In this document: positions 26,743 through 34,557 of the stretch, one piece after another
Numbering within the stretch: position 1 is the first letter of the stretch
Layout of the letters: the number at the start of each line of letters is the position of its first letter
Origin: Candidatus Melainabacteria bacterium
Lineage (GTDB): Bacteria; Cyanobacteriota; Vampirovibrionia; Obscuribacterales; Obscuribacteraceae
DNA length: 37,896 nucleotides
Direction: 5' to 3'
Assembly (NCBI GenBank): GCA_027451745.1
Contig: DAIDIP010000024.1
Location: 1 to 37,896, forward strand
The notes under the pieces: model-generated
Told to the model about the DNA's origin: nothing
Seen by the model: only the letters and a program-made list of their open reading frames with translations
The model's database searches: none
Made by a program: the position numbers and the translations under genes

Positions 26743-26919
26743 TTATCCGGGTGGGCCAGTGAAGGCCCAGACGCATAAAGACATGCCAATGATGAAACCA
26801 AGGAAGCCATAAGCAATGCAGGCAAGGGCAGCACGTTGTGATTCCATTGATTCGAAAATGAATTTGACACTGCCAATGACAAATACTAAGCCAACAAGAA
26901 AAGTTAGCGCCCGTTCCAT
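26743..26919 (-). CDS. Small membrane protein with two helices
   Basis: 58 aa from ATG at 26919 (a GTG at 26928 is an alternative). Two hydrophobic segments (ALTFLVGLVFVIGSVKFIF and ACIAYGFLGFIIGMSLCVWAF) separated by a short polar loop ESMESQRAA. The gene lies 30 bp after the Ser/Thr kinase gene on the same strand and convergent to pepP, so it probably shares the kinase transcript. No known family. The two-helix pattern makes it likely real despite the size. Confidence 0.6.
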   Translation of the reverse strand: MERALTFLVGLVFVIGSVKFIFESMESQRAALACIAYGFLGFIIGMSLCVWAFTGPPG

Positions 26920-26949
26920 AATTTCCACAGTTGAAAGTTGCCTCGTTTG

Positions 26950-28146
26950 TTAATGAATTACTTTCGCATTCAAGAATAAACACAAACCAATAACAAAGCA
27001 AGCTATAAGAAAAAGCAGCAAAGATAGGAGAATTTTGTTAACTGCAAGAGATGTTGATGGTTCCGCGCTCCACGGTAGTTCAATTTTTATTGGTCCAGCT
27101 GGATGATTTTTATTGAACATCTCTAGAGCGGCTCTCATTTCACCTGCTGATTGAAAACGATTCTCTGGCTGCTTAGCTAATGCTTTAAATACAAGCGCTT
27201 CTAAATCTTTGGGGATAGGCGGATTTTTTGCATGCTGAGAAAATGGTATTGGTAATTCGTTCACATGTTTGAAAATAGTAGTGAGAAGCGAATCTCCCAT
27301 TAATGGTGGCACGCTGCACAGTGTTTCATACATAACACAACCCAGGGAGTAAATATCGGAGCGATGATCAGGTTTTTTGCCCTGACATTGTTCAGGACTC
27401 ATATAGAGTGGGGTGCCAAAAATCTGGCCTGGCTTCGTTATTGTTCTTTGATTTGGTTTTTGGCTTGTGAATTTGGCAATGCTAAAGTCAATTACTTTGG
27501 CTAATTGATCGCCTTTGTAATCTTGAACAAGCATGATATTACTAGGCTTTAAGTCACGATGAATGAGTCCCTGACTGTGGGCATATTCAAGAGCAAGGCA
27601 TACTTGAATAAAAATTGGCAAAGCTTGTCTATAATCGAGGCGATCTTCTTTTTCTAGAAGATGGGCAAGAGTTTCTCCTTCTAGGTATTCCATTGCCAGG
27701 TAGAGAGTATTACTAGGTAAAACGCCAAAATCGTGAACAGAAATGATGTTTGGATGAGAAAGAGATGCAGCAGCATGTGCTTCGCGCTGGAAGCGCTCGG
27801 TGGATGTATCTTTAAGAGGCTCAACTGGTGAAAGTACTTTGATAGCAAAAAGCTTGTTAAGCATGATGTGCCGAGCTTGATAAACAGCGCCCGTGTTGCC
27901 CCGATTAAGAAATTTAATAATCTGATATTTGCCTGCCAGAATATCATCTGTTTTGAAAACGATAGTGTTAATTAAGCCGAAATCTGTGGCGGCTTTATCA
28001 GCGACAGTTTTTTCCATATGTTCTAATAAATCCTCGCCAGTTTGAGCGGGGACATTTAATGTTGGATCAACTGAAGACTCTGAATGGGCAGGCAAGCTCG
28101 AAGTTTGCTGCCCAGAAAGCAATTGGTTTTCGTTAATTTCTGGCAT
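26950..28146 (-). CDS. Hanks-type Ser/Thr protein kinase, membrane anchored, DFS variant
   Basis: 398 aa. Kinase domain about 73-330: Gly loop RGNTGAVYQA, Lys103 in FAIKVLS, catalytic loop HRDLKPSN (196-203), DFS at 220-222 in place of DFG, activation segment ending TPLYMSPEQC, and SDIYSLGCVMYE. Only the Gly of DFG is changed; the Asp that holds magnesium remains, so activity is likely. The N-terminal 70 residues are polar; a single membrane helix (about 372-393) ends the protein, leaving only a few residues outside, so no sensor domain is present. Upstream minus-strand promoter candidate at 28219-28246. It may phosphorylate proteins near the membrane; partners unknown. Confidence 0.92.
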   Translation of the reverse strand: MPEINENQLLSGQQTSSLPAHSESSVDPTLNVPAQTGEDLLEHMEKTVADKAATDFGLINTIVFKTDDILAGKYQIIKFLNRGNTGAVYQARHIMLNKLFAIKVLSPVEPLKDTSTERFQREAHAAASLSHPNIISVHDFGVLPSNTLYLAMEYLEGETLAHLLEKEDRLDYRQALPIFIQVCLALEYAHSQGLIHRDLKPSNIMLVQDYKGDQLAKVIDFSIAKFTSQKPNQRTITKPGQIFGTPLYMSPEQCQGKKPDHRSDIYSLGCVMYETLCSVPPLMGDSLLTTIFKHVNELPIPFSQHAKNPPIPKDLEALVFKALAKQPENRFQSAGEMRAALEMFNKNHPAGPIKIELPWSAEPSTSLAVNKILLSLLLFLIACFVIGLCLFLNAKVIH

Positions 28147-28218
28147 TTGAATTGATTAGTCCAGTTAATGATACCGAAAGTGGATTCACAGACGGTGGCA
28201 TCTATTTTGAAGTTACCC

Positions 28219-28246
28219 TTTATATAAAAGGCCTAAACCTAGCCAA
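28219..28246 (-). promoter_or_regulatory. Candidate kinase promoter
   Basis: Minus strand TTGGCT (28246-28241), 16 bp, TATAAA (28224-28219), about 75 bases before the kinase ATG. Confidence 0.5.
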
Positions 28247-28311
28247 GGTGCGAGAATTGTAAACTGACGCGAGTTGCGCTAAATGTAATTCTTATCAGAT
28301 GATTATTAGAG

Positions 28312-28376
28312 AAAAAAGTTCATTGGGCAGCAAGCAGCAAGAGATCACCTGCGTGCTTGCTACCCTAGAAATGAAC
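28312..28376 (-). terminator. Rho-independent terminator of the EEP-family gene
   Basis: On the minus strand GTTCATT (28376-28370) pairs with AATGAAC (28324-28318) and AGCAAGCA pairs with TGCTTGCT inside (28361-28354 with 28336-28329). Six T follow (28317-28312). The outer arm overlaps the gene's stop codon. Confidence 0.75.
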
Positions 28377-29251
28377 TATTGCAGGAGTTTCCAGGTAAGC
28401 AAACCATGATCGCTTAACGAGCGTCCAGCGGAATTATGTTGCCAGAAATTTCTTACACTGTAGTGTTTTGGCGTGCCATTAGAAGGAAAGTCTCTATAAA
28501 ACAAGCCGTCTAATCTTCCACCAAAACATTGTGTGGAAATATGATTGGTTCTGTTGGCAATTCTAAACCCATTGTTAAATAAACGAGCGGTATCAAAAGA
28601 CTTATCCAAGAAGCAATTAAAGTCACCAATAATTAGTAGAGGGGTCTTAATATTGTCCAGAGCCCACATCAATTGTTTTATTTGCTCTTGACGGATTCGG
28701 CTTGTAAATTCTAAGCCGCCAATCATTGATTTAAGATGAACGGTCACTACTGATAGTGTCAAGCTAGATTTTGTGTCGAGCAAGTCTACTCTTAAGGCGG
28801 GTCGTAAATTGGGAGCGCCTAAAATATTAGTCAATTCGCTGTATTCATGAATTGCGGTAATAGTAAAACGTGGATGAATAAGAAAACCGAGTGCTTGTCC
28901 ACGATTATTTGATTCTGAAACAATGTATTGATAATCAGAAGATTGACTTAGAACAGCAAGTCCCCATTGACTGACTTCTTGAAGGGCTAAAATGTGATGC
29001 TTGCTGATAATTTCTGCATAGGTGTCGATAAAGTAATTTGCTTTAGCTTGCCAAAGATATTCAGTGTTCCAGGAGGCGAGTGTTATGTGGCTGTCAGTTG
29101 AGCTGACTGTATCTAATCCAGAGAGATCGTTTTGAACTAATGCAAGAACTTCTTTAGAGTCTGACCAATTCTGGTTTGGAAAGTGTTTAAAGGAGAGCTT
29201 GCTGAAGCTGTAAATCGTTTGTGATTGTGACAAAGACTGAGTTATATGCAT
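28376..29251 (-). CDS. Endonuclease/exonuclease/phosphatase (EEP) family hydrolase
   Basis: 291 aa. EEP motifs in order: LASWNTEYLW (Asn), ILALQEVSQWG (Glu, metal), TVHLKS (His), LLIIGDFNCFLDK (DxN), and the C-terminal SDHGLL (Asp-His pair). Such proteins hydrolyse phosphodiester bonds in nucleic acids, lipids or nucleotides. No signal peptide is evident in the first 40 residues, so it is probably cytoplasmic, and the substrate is unknown. GGAGG five bases before ATG is an excellent start. The gene has its own terminator. Confidence 0.87.
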   Translation of the reverse strand: MHITQSLSQSQTIYSFSKLSFKHFPNQNWSDSKEVLALVQNDLSGLDTVSSTDSHITLASWNTEYLWQAKANYFIDTYAEIISKHHILALQEVSQWGLAVLSQSSDYQYIVSESNNRGQALGFLIHPRFTITAIHEYSELTNILGAPNLRPALRVDLLDTKSSLTLSVVTVHLKSMIGGLEFTSRIRQEQIKQLMWALDNIKTPLLIIGDFNCFLDKSFDTARLFNNGFRIANRTNHISTQCFGGRLDGLFYRDFPSNGTPKHYSVRNFWQHNSAGRSLSDHGLLTWKLLQ

Positions 29252-29300
29252 ATTTCCTCCAAATGAAATTGCATCAAATTGTTTTTGATGGCTCAGATAA

Positions 29301-29331
29301 GTAAAATCCTCGCCCGTCGTTACTGGCGAGG
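29301..29331 (-). terminator. Hairpin between EEP gene and upstream gene
   Basis: CCTCGCC (29308-29314) and GGCGAGG (29325-29331) form a perfect 7-bp GC-rich stem. On the minus strand it is followed by ATTTTACTTAT, a weak T-rich tail. Likely ends transcription of the gene at 29547-29849. Confidence 0.6.
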
Positions 29332-29546
29332 AAGGGACATTTTGTTTGGGCTATGATTTGCCCATTAAAGGTTTGAAAGTGGATTTAGCGGCTGGTTTGT
29401 GTTGATTGATAATGATGCTCGTTTGAGAAGGCAAAGATCGAAATGGATCTTTAAACTAACAAAAACGGGGGACTAAATGAAGAAAATTCTGCTCGAATTA
29501 ATCTGTCTGTCGAATTCACAGTTGTGCTAGCTGCGCTAGGTTTTGT
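29332..29546. other. Gene-free stretch with a possible 17-codon micro-ORF
   Basis: Plus-strand frame 29477-29530 reads MKKILLELICLSNSQLC after GGGGG seven bases upstream. The strong ribosome-site spacing is notable, but the peptide is too short to judge. Near 29521-29541 TGTGCTAGCTGCGCTAGG resembles the motif at about 8863-8878. Confidence 0.35.
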
Positions 29547-29849
29547 TTAAGACTCTTCTATGTCATTGAATTCTTTCATCAATTTATTGATTAGGCCTTG
29601 ACGCAACGTAGCATTCAAATCCGAACAATAATAAACAGCAGTTTCTAAACTGTCATAGTGCGACAACTTCTTTTCTGAATCAGTTTGTACTTTCATATAA
29701 TCTTTTACTGATTCACTTTCGTCCATATGAATAAGTTCAAGCTCGTCATTTTCGCGAGCAAGTACTGCCAGAATTCCCGGTTCATTTCGCAAATCACTTA
29801 TCTGGTTGTATGGTCCTTCAAATTCCCAGCTTCCAATCAATACACTCAT
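29547..29849 (-). CDS. Small protein resembling a degenerate GIY-YIG domain
   Basis: 100 aa, acidic. The N-terminal pattern GPYNQISDLRNEPGILAVLA, then ELELIHMDESESVKDYM, recalls the 'PGIYAV...LIDVGES..V' layout of small GIY-YIG-like proteins, but the Tyr of both GIY and YIG is lost (GIL, ELIHMDE), so nuclease activity is unlikely. The C-terminal half is helical. AAGGAG six bases before ATG is a strong start. It appears to be a single-gene unit. The family call is my reading of the pattern, not a firm assignment. Confidence 0.6.
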   Translation of the reverse strand: MSVLIGSWEFEGPYNQISDLRNEPGILAVLARENDELELIHMDESESVKDYMKVQTDSEKKLSHYDSLETAVYYCSDLNATLRQGLINKLMKEFNDIEES

Positions 29850-29998
29850 ATATACTCCTTGGACACAGTGCCGTCTTGTATGTATATATCGGTCTTGACA
29901 CTAAGGGTCGGTAAAGAAAGAAAATTAATGCTAATCAATCTAATGGAGAGCAAGAGCCTGTGGCAAAAACTTTTTGTCAAGAGATGACTGAAGCTAAT

Positions 29999-30754
29999 TT
30001 AGTGTCCTGCTTGTTTGGATAAATCAGCTAGATATTTAACGATTGAATCAATTTGAGCTTTTGATAAAGGACCACCGGCTTCGGCTAAAAATCCTGGCAT
30101 CGAACGATGAGACTTGCTGCCATAACAGGTGACCTGGGTAATATTGTTTTTGTAAAGAGCATATTCGTAAGGGCCGATGAGAGCTGGACCTACTACTCCT
30201 TGGGCCTTTTTACCATGGCACATAGCGCAATCGGCTTCATATAAATCTTTGCCATAAGCGCCAATACCTTTTGACACGTGGCAGGAAGAACAGCGGTCGC
30301 TAGTAAATATTTTGGCGCGGGCTTCATCGCTTAGCCCAATGTGGGGATTTTGTACATTCATGGACAAATAAAAATCTATGGGATTATGAGTGGCATCATT
30401 AGAGGTAAGCGATACTTTTTTTGTTATTTTGCCTTGTTTCATGGTGGTATCGACTATTACTAAAAGATCGGTGCTTTCACCCGGTGCTAACTGTTGTTTG
30501 GCTAGCTTGGGTATGGTGCAACCACAGGTTGAAGTAGCGTGCCAGATTTGCAAAGTTTTAGAACCCACATTGGAGACTTTAAAAGTATGTTTTAACTCCA
30601 CACCTTCTTCGACTTTGCCAAAATCGTATTTGTCTTTGTCTGTAGCGATTTTTGGCAGCTGAAATTTTAAATTGTCAGCCTTTGAAATAGAGCAAAAAAA
30701 CGCGAATAAGCTGAATATCAAGAATATGGTTTTAGATACTGATTTGAATTCCAT
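29999..30754 (-). CDS. DUF1573 domain fused to c-type cytochrome
   Basis: 251 aa. A signal peptide (residues 1-26) sends it to the periplasm. DUF1573 (about 38-135) has the hallmark ATSTCGCTIP at 73-82 in an Ig-like beta domain. The C-terminal part has two heme-attachment motifs, CSSCH (155-159) and CAMCH (176-180), with Met219 in SMPGF as a possible axial ligand for the second. The region after CAMCH resembles a class I cytochrome c domain; the first CxxCH lies only 21 residues earlier. It could carry electrons in the periplasm. Stop of the methyltransferase gene lies 8 bp upstream of its start. Confidence 0.82.
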   Translation of the reverse strand: MEFKSVSKTIFLIFSLFAFFCSISKADNLKFQLPKIATDKDKYDFGKVEEGVELKHTFKVSNVGSKTLQIWHATSTCGCTIPKLAKQQLAPGESTDLLVIVDTTMKQGKITKKVSLTSNDATHNPIDFYLSMNVQNPHIGLSDEARAKIFTSDRCSSCHVSKGIGAYGKDLYEADCAMCHGKKAQGVVGPALIGPYEYALYKNNITQVTCYGSKSHRSMPGFLAEAGGPLSKAQIDSIVKYLADLSKQAGH

Positions 30755-30762
30755 GCCAGTCC

Positions 30763-31614
30763 CTAGTAGTTGGAAATGAAAAGCTCAGCGCCAATTTTAC
30801 TTTCTTTGAGTGTGTTGCAATTGTTCATGCCATATCTTAATTGCCAGCTGGTGCGTTTTGCCCATTTATAGAGCTTTTGTATCTCTGGACAATTGTCGTA
30901 TGTAATTAAAAATTTGTGCTCAGTCTTTTTCAAAATATTAGCCAGCCTTTCGTGATCAAATGAGTGGAGAGCGCCTTTGGGTCCATATAATTTTTTGGCG
31001 GTATAGTACGGTGGATCTAGGAATAAAAAAACATCTTTGCCGGGTGAACTAATTACTTGTTCGAAATCCCAATTAGTAATTGTCGTTTCAGATAAAGCCT
31101 CAGGCAGACCAGCAAGCCTTTGAATAGATGAGGCTGTAAAACGGTGCATACTGGCTAATTTTGAGAAGCCACCAGCATTGGTTGTGCCTGAGAAGCTTAC
31201 TCGATTAAAAAAGAAAAAGAGTAATGCTTTACGATAAGGGTTCTCAGTAAGCTCCCCCTTGGCGCGTTCATAGAATTTTTTTATTTGACTTGGAGATGAA
31301 AACCCTGATCTCAAGCTTTCTAGATCGTTTATGAGTTTTTTGCAGGTAATTGGATTTTGTACAATTTGCCAAAAAAGCGTGAGATCTTTGAAAACATCAT
31401 TAATCCAATACTTTTTTGCCAAAGTAATGGTTCTAGCGTGAAAATATACGCTCCCTCCGCCCACAAAGGCCTCACGATACTCGTATGCTGACTGCGGCAG
31501 CCATTTTGCGATTTCACCAATGGCTTTCTGCTTTCCACCAGGATATCTAAGAGGAGAGCGATACTTAGTCTTTGGACTTAGAGAATTATCTGACAGTATA
31601 GTTTGATGGGTCAT
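30763..31614 (-). CDS. DNA adenine methyltransferase, D12 class
   Basis: 283 aa. The N-terminus has SPLRYPGGKQKA (SAM-binding, motif I-like), then REAFVGGGSVYF, and the catalytic FLFLDPPYYTAKKLYG near residue 200. D12-class enzymes methylate adenine N6, often in GATC, but the target site cannot be read here. There is no restriction enzyme gene beside it, so it acts alone or belongs to a larger split system outside the window. The downstream cytochrome gene starts 8 bp after its stop, so they share a transcript, an unexpected pairing. The start ATG has no strong ribosome site. Confidence 0.88.
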   Translation of the reverse strand: MTHQTILSDNSLSPKTKYRSPLRYPGGKQKAIGEIAKWLPQSAYEYREAFVGGGSVYFHARTITLAKKYWINDVFKDLTLFWQIVQNPITCKKLINDLESLRSGFSSPSQIKKFYERAKGELTENPYRKALLFFFFNRVSFSGTTNAGGFSKLASMHRFTASSIQRLAGLPEALSETTITNWDFEQVISSPGKDVFLFLDPPYYTAKKLYGPKGALHSFDHERLANILKKTEHKFLITYDNCPEIQKLYKWAKRTSWQLRYGMNNCNTLKESKIGAELFISNY

Positions 31615-31836
31615 TTTGATAATAATGCTTACTAACCCTATTAGTTTAGGCTAAGGTAAGCGAAAACTGTTATACAGCCATAGTTTACAGTCTTGGCAAT
31701 AGATTAATTATAAGCAACTCGATTCCTGGCAGCTAGCTAGTTTATGTGTAAACCTTTCCAGAAATATATATGATATTGCTGTTTTAATTGGGCAAATCTG
31801 CAATACTATATTGGGGCTCATAGCATTAAGAGTCCT

Positions 31837-31866
31837 CTGGCAGATTCCTATGTTATTTTTTGCCAG
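31837..31866 (+). promoter_or_regulatory. Leader hairpin before the RRM gene
   Basis: CTGGCA (31837-31842) and TGCCAG (31861-31866) can pair, with a T-rich stretch in the loop, 19 bases before the RRM start. Cold-shock RRM genes often have folded leaders; this one would put the hairpin just before the GAAAGAG ribosome site. The rest of the gap from 31615 has no gene; CAATACTATATT near 31801-31812 may be part of the promoter. Confidence 0.45.
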
Positions 31867-31884
31867 TCATGCGAAAGAGAATAA

Positions 31885-32163
31885 ATGAACAACAAACTGT
31901 TTATCGGCAACCTTGCCTATAAAGTAAGCGAAGAAGAATTACAACAATTATTTGCCCAAGCTGGTGAAGTAGTCTCCACGACCATCGTGACAGATCGTCA
32001 TACCGGACAAAAACGTGGTTTTGGATTTGTTGAAATGGTTGACCAAGCTGCTGCTGAAACTGCCATTAAGACATTGAATGGACATGATTTACAGGGACGG
32101 CAAATTGCAGTAAGCATTTCGCAACCTAAACCAAAATCAAGTTTCGGTCGCAATCGCTATTAA
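31885..32163 (+). CDS. Single-RRM RNA-binding protein (cyanobacterial Rbp type)
   Basis: 92 aa. One RRM fills nearly the whole protein: RNP2 LFIGNL (5-10), RNP1 KRGFGFVEM (43-51), and DLQGRQIAVSISQPKP at the end, followed by a short basic tail. Such proteins bind single-stranded RNA and are typical of cyanobacteria, where many are cold induced. Start set by GAAAGAG nine bases upstream. It is followed by a clear terminator and then a desaturase gene, another frequent cold-response gene, though the two are separate units. Confidence 0.95.
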   Translation: MNNKLFIGNLAYKVSEEELQQLFAQAGEVVSTTIVTDRHTGQKRGFGFVEMVDQAAAETAIKTLNGHDLQGRQIAVSISQPKPKSSFGRNRY

Positions 32164-32196
32164 ATTGGTACCTCAATAATTAGAGACTGTTCGGAG

Positions 32197-32240
32197 AAAA
32201 AGCATCAGTAAATTTCAAAAAATATTCTGATGCTTTTCGT
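32197..32240 (+). terminator. Terminator of the RRM gene
   Basis: AAAAGCATCAG (32198-32208) and CTGATGCTTTT (32227-32237) form an 11-bp stem followed by TTTTCGTTT. The desaturase GTG start lies 15 bp after it. Confidence 0.72.
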
Positions 32241-32254
32241 TTAAGGAGATCGTA

Positions 32255-33148
32255 GTGATAGAACTCACAGTGTTTTTTATAATTTCATACATCATTCATG
32301 GACTTGGTGTCACTGTTGGCTATCACCGTCTCCTTTCTCACCGAACATTTAAATGTGCCAAGTTTGTTGAATACTTTTTTGTATTCGCAGGTTATCTAGC
32401 TTTTGAAGGCTCACCCATCTGGTGGACAGCCATACATAGAGCCCATCATCGCCATGTAGATACCCCGTTAGATCCTCATTCTCCTCGGTATGGGTTGTGG
32501 CATTCTTATATGGGTTGGTTATTTGAACTCAAATACCCGGATCATATTAATCCAGCAGAACAATGCAAAGATTTGATCAATGATCCAATCTATAAATTCT
32601 TTGAACAAGGTGGCAACATGCAGCGCATGAATGCCTGCAATTTTATTATTAATCTTGGTGTTAGAGCTATTATTTGGGCTTTCTTCGGCTGGCAATATGC
32701 TTTGGCAAGCTTATTGGCCGGTGCTGCAGTTTTACAAATCCCTCTAATGCTTAATGTTGCCTGCCATATTCCTAAATTAGGTTATAAAAACTTTGCCACC
32801 AAAGATGATGGTGTCAATGTTTGGTGGGTTGGCATACTGGGATTGGGCGAAGGGTGGCATAATAACCACCATGCATATCCAGGTTCCGCCAGAAATGGTA
32901 TGCGCCTATTTGAAGTAGATCTTTCATATGCTGTTATCAAAGCAATGAAAAAATTGGGCTGGGTTGGTTGGATAAACCATGGTCCCAAAGACATTTCATT
33001 GGCTCGTAAAGAATGGAATAAAAAGTTTGTATTGCAAGAATCTATCGAAAGAGGCAAGCATTATTTAGATAATGTGGCAAAAGACGTAGCCAAAGATTTA
33101 GATATGGTTGCCAATCAAACCAAAGAAAAAGCATTAACGAGAGTGTAA
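32255..33148 (+). CDS. Acyl-lipid or acyl-CoA fatty acid desaturase
   Basis: 297 aa. Three histidine boxes bind the di-iron centre: HRLLSH (24-29), HRAHH (61-65) and HNNHH (202-206). Hydrophobic segments around 1-20, 38-50 and 135-170 anchor it in the membrane. This is the delta-9-like group that introduces a double bond into saturated acyl chains with O2. The start is GTG at 32255 with AAGGAG nine bases upstream; no earlier start is possible because of the terminator. The N-terminus is short compared with many relatives but the first box is intact. It ends 2 bp from the convergent metalloprotease gene. Confidence 0.93.
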   Translation: MIELTVFFIISYIIHGLGVTVGYHRLLSHRTFKCAKFVEYFFVFAGYLAFEGSPIWWTAIHRAHHRHVDTPLDPHSPRYGLWHSYMGWLFELKYPDHINPAEQCKDLINDPIYKFFEQGGNMQRMNACNFIINLGVRAIIWAFFGWQYALASLLAGAAVLQIPLMLNVACHIPKLGYKNFATKDDGVNVWWVGILGLGEGWHNNHHAYPGSARNGMRLFEVDLSYAVIKAMKKLGWVGWINHGPKDISLARKEWNKKFVLQESIERGKHYLDNVAKDVAKDLDMVANQTKEKALTRV

Positions 33149-33150
33149 TT

Positions 33151-34410
33151 CTAAAACGGTTGTTGATAGAGCAAGAACAAAGTATTTAAATCACGTTGTG
33201 ATAACCCTACATGTTCTACATTTGGGTCTGTTGCACAATACATAATATCTTGCGCGCTATCACTATGTCCTTCAAGTCCAAGAGCGTGACCAATTTCGTG
33301 CAAACAAACCTGCTGCATAAGATTTAAACTAAGTCGTTCGGAGGGTATATCAGGACGACATGTAAGTAAAGTGATAATTACATGATTGATTGTATTCGTT
33401 CTTCGGTCGGCAATAATCTGTGCGTCCCCAGCTTCTGCTGCTAAGGAGACATCTTTTAAAGAGTCTGTCCAGCGACATTCTATATTGGATTGACTTGCAT
33501 CGCTAACTGGAATAAAACGCATAAGTCCGCGAGAGGCATTCTGCCAAGCCATGAATGAGCCAATAAGAGTGGCTTCATAAGAAGGTAAAAAGCCTTTGTA
33601 ATTTTGGCCCGGATAAATGTAAACTTTAATTGGCATTGAATATGGTGCCCATCGTCTGCGTCCATTTGGTGTGGAAAGAAATAAATAATTATCAGGAGCA
33701 CCAGGGGGAGGCAGTACCCCTCTGGCTTTGGCGCGACGGTCCATTTCTTGAGCCACAGCAACCACTTCATTAGACAGAGTCGTTCTATTGTGACCATTAG
33801 GAAAACGATTTAAATATTCTTGCCCTACGCGAAGAGCATCTTGCATATGATTAGCGCCAATGGCAGCTGCTAAATAATTGAGATAACCTTTTTCTTCATC
33901 TGGGGTAAGCTGCAAAACAATAGAGCTTTCTTTTAAGGCTTCGTCATAGCGTTTCAGGGCAATCAGAGCCACCGACATATTAAGATGGGCAATACTTGAA
34001 GATGGATCAATTGCTAGAGCTTGATTGAGGAGCTCTATTGCTTGTTCGTTATTACCCTCTTTGGTTAAGCGATAAGCCTGATTAGTCAAATCCGCTGCTT
34101 GATGAATAAGGGCCGGAGTTAAAGCACTTGCAGGACTCTGAGTGGGTAAAGGCTGTATGCCAGGAGGCATGGCACTGGTGGGCGTTGTACTTCGCGGCGG
34201 ATATTGAGGCGAGTTATTAACTGGCGGGGCATAATCAGTATTTGGCGTTGGATATTGGTAAGGTGATTGCTGAGGCGGGGCTGAATACTGATAGGGTGAG
34301 ATGAAATTCATGCCTTGTGCCATTGCAGGCAATGAGTTATTTAGAGACAGCACTAATAGAGCGGTAAATTTAAAATAGTACTTATGCTTTTCTGTGAATA
34401 CTCTGTTCAT
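33151..34410 (-). CDS. TPR protein with C-terminal matrixin-like metalloprotease
   Basis: 419 aa. A signal peptide (about 1-31, cut near AMAQG) is followed by a Pro/Tyr/Gln-rich linker (35-95), then two to three TPR repeats (LTNQAYRLTKEGNNEQAIEL, IAHLNMSVALIALKRYDEAL; about 105-200), and a protease domain (about 250-419). The zinc site reads HEIGHALGLEGHS (371-383) with Met-turn QDIMY. The third His is 11 residues after the first, one more than in the usual HExxHxxGxxH motif, but HExxHxxGxxGH is known in bacterial relatives. It would cut proteins outside the cytoplasm. It is divergent to amtB. Confidence 0.85.
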   Translation of the reverse strand: MNRVFTEKHKYYFKFTALLVLSLNNSLPAMAQGMNFISPYQYSAPPQQSPYQYPTPNTDYAPPVNNSPQYPPRSTTPTSAMPPGIQPLPTQSPASALTPALIHQAADLTNQAYRLTKEGNNEQAIELLNQALAIDPSSSIAHLNMSVALIALKRYDEALKESSIVLQLTPDEEKGYLNYLAAAIGANHMQDALRVGQEYLNRFPNGHNRTTLSNEVVAVAQEMDRRAKARGVLPPPGAPDNYLFLSTPNGRRRWAPYSMPIKVYIYPGQNYKGFLPSYEATLIGSFMAWQNASRGLMRFIPVSDASQSNIECRWTDSLKDVSLAAEAGDAQIIADRRTNTINHVIITLLTCRPDIPSERLSLNLMQQVCLHEIGHALGLEGHSDSAQDIMYCATDPNVEHVGLSQRDLNTLFLLYQQPF

Positions 34411-34451
34411 ATATTGAGCATTAGAGCAATAAACTGTTTGCTGGAGACGCT

Positions 34452-34480
34452 TTGGCTGATACCATTATCAGCATTATATT
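34452..34480 (+). promoter_or_regulatory. Candidate amtB promoter with palindrome in the spacer
   Basis: TTGGCT (34452-34457), 17 bp, TATATT (34475-34480). The spacer holds a perfect inverted repeat GCTGATA-ccat-TATCAGC (34455-34472), a likely regulator site. It is not the NtcA consensus GTA-N8-TAC. Confidence 0.5.
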
Positions 34481-34557
34481 TTAACGTAATTAATGAAGAC
34501 AGCGACTCTTGATTTAATTTTCCCAGACATTAACCAGTTGTAACTCTGGAGGGATTT

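Noticed and set aside
26234-27001. 255-codon minus-strand frame, rich in Cys, Ser and Trp
   Set aside because: It is antisense to the end of pepP and runs through the small membrane protein and into the end of the kinase gene; the make-up has no protein-like pattern.
29727-29987. 86-codon plus-strand frame
   Set aside because: Antisense to the gene at 29547-29849, which has a strong ribosome site and a protein-like pattern.
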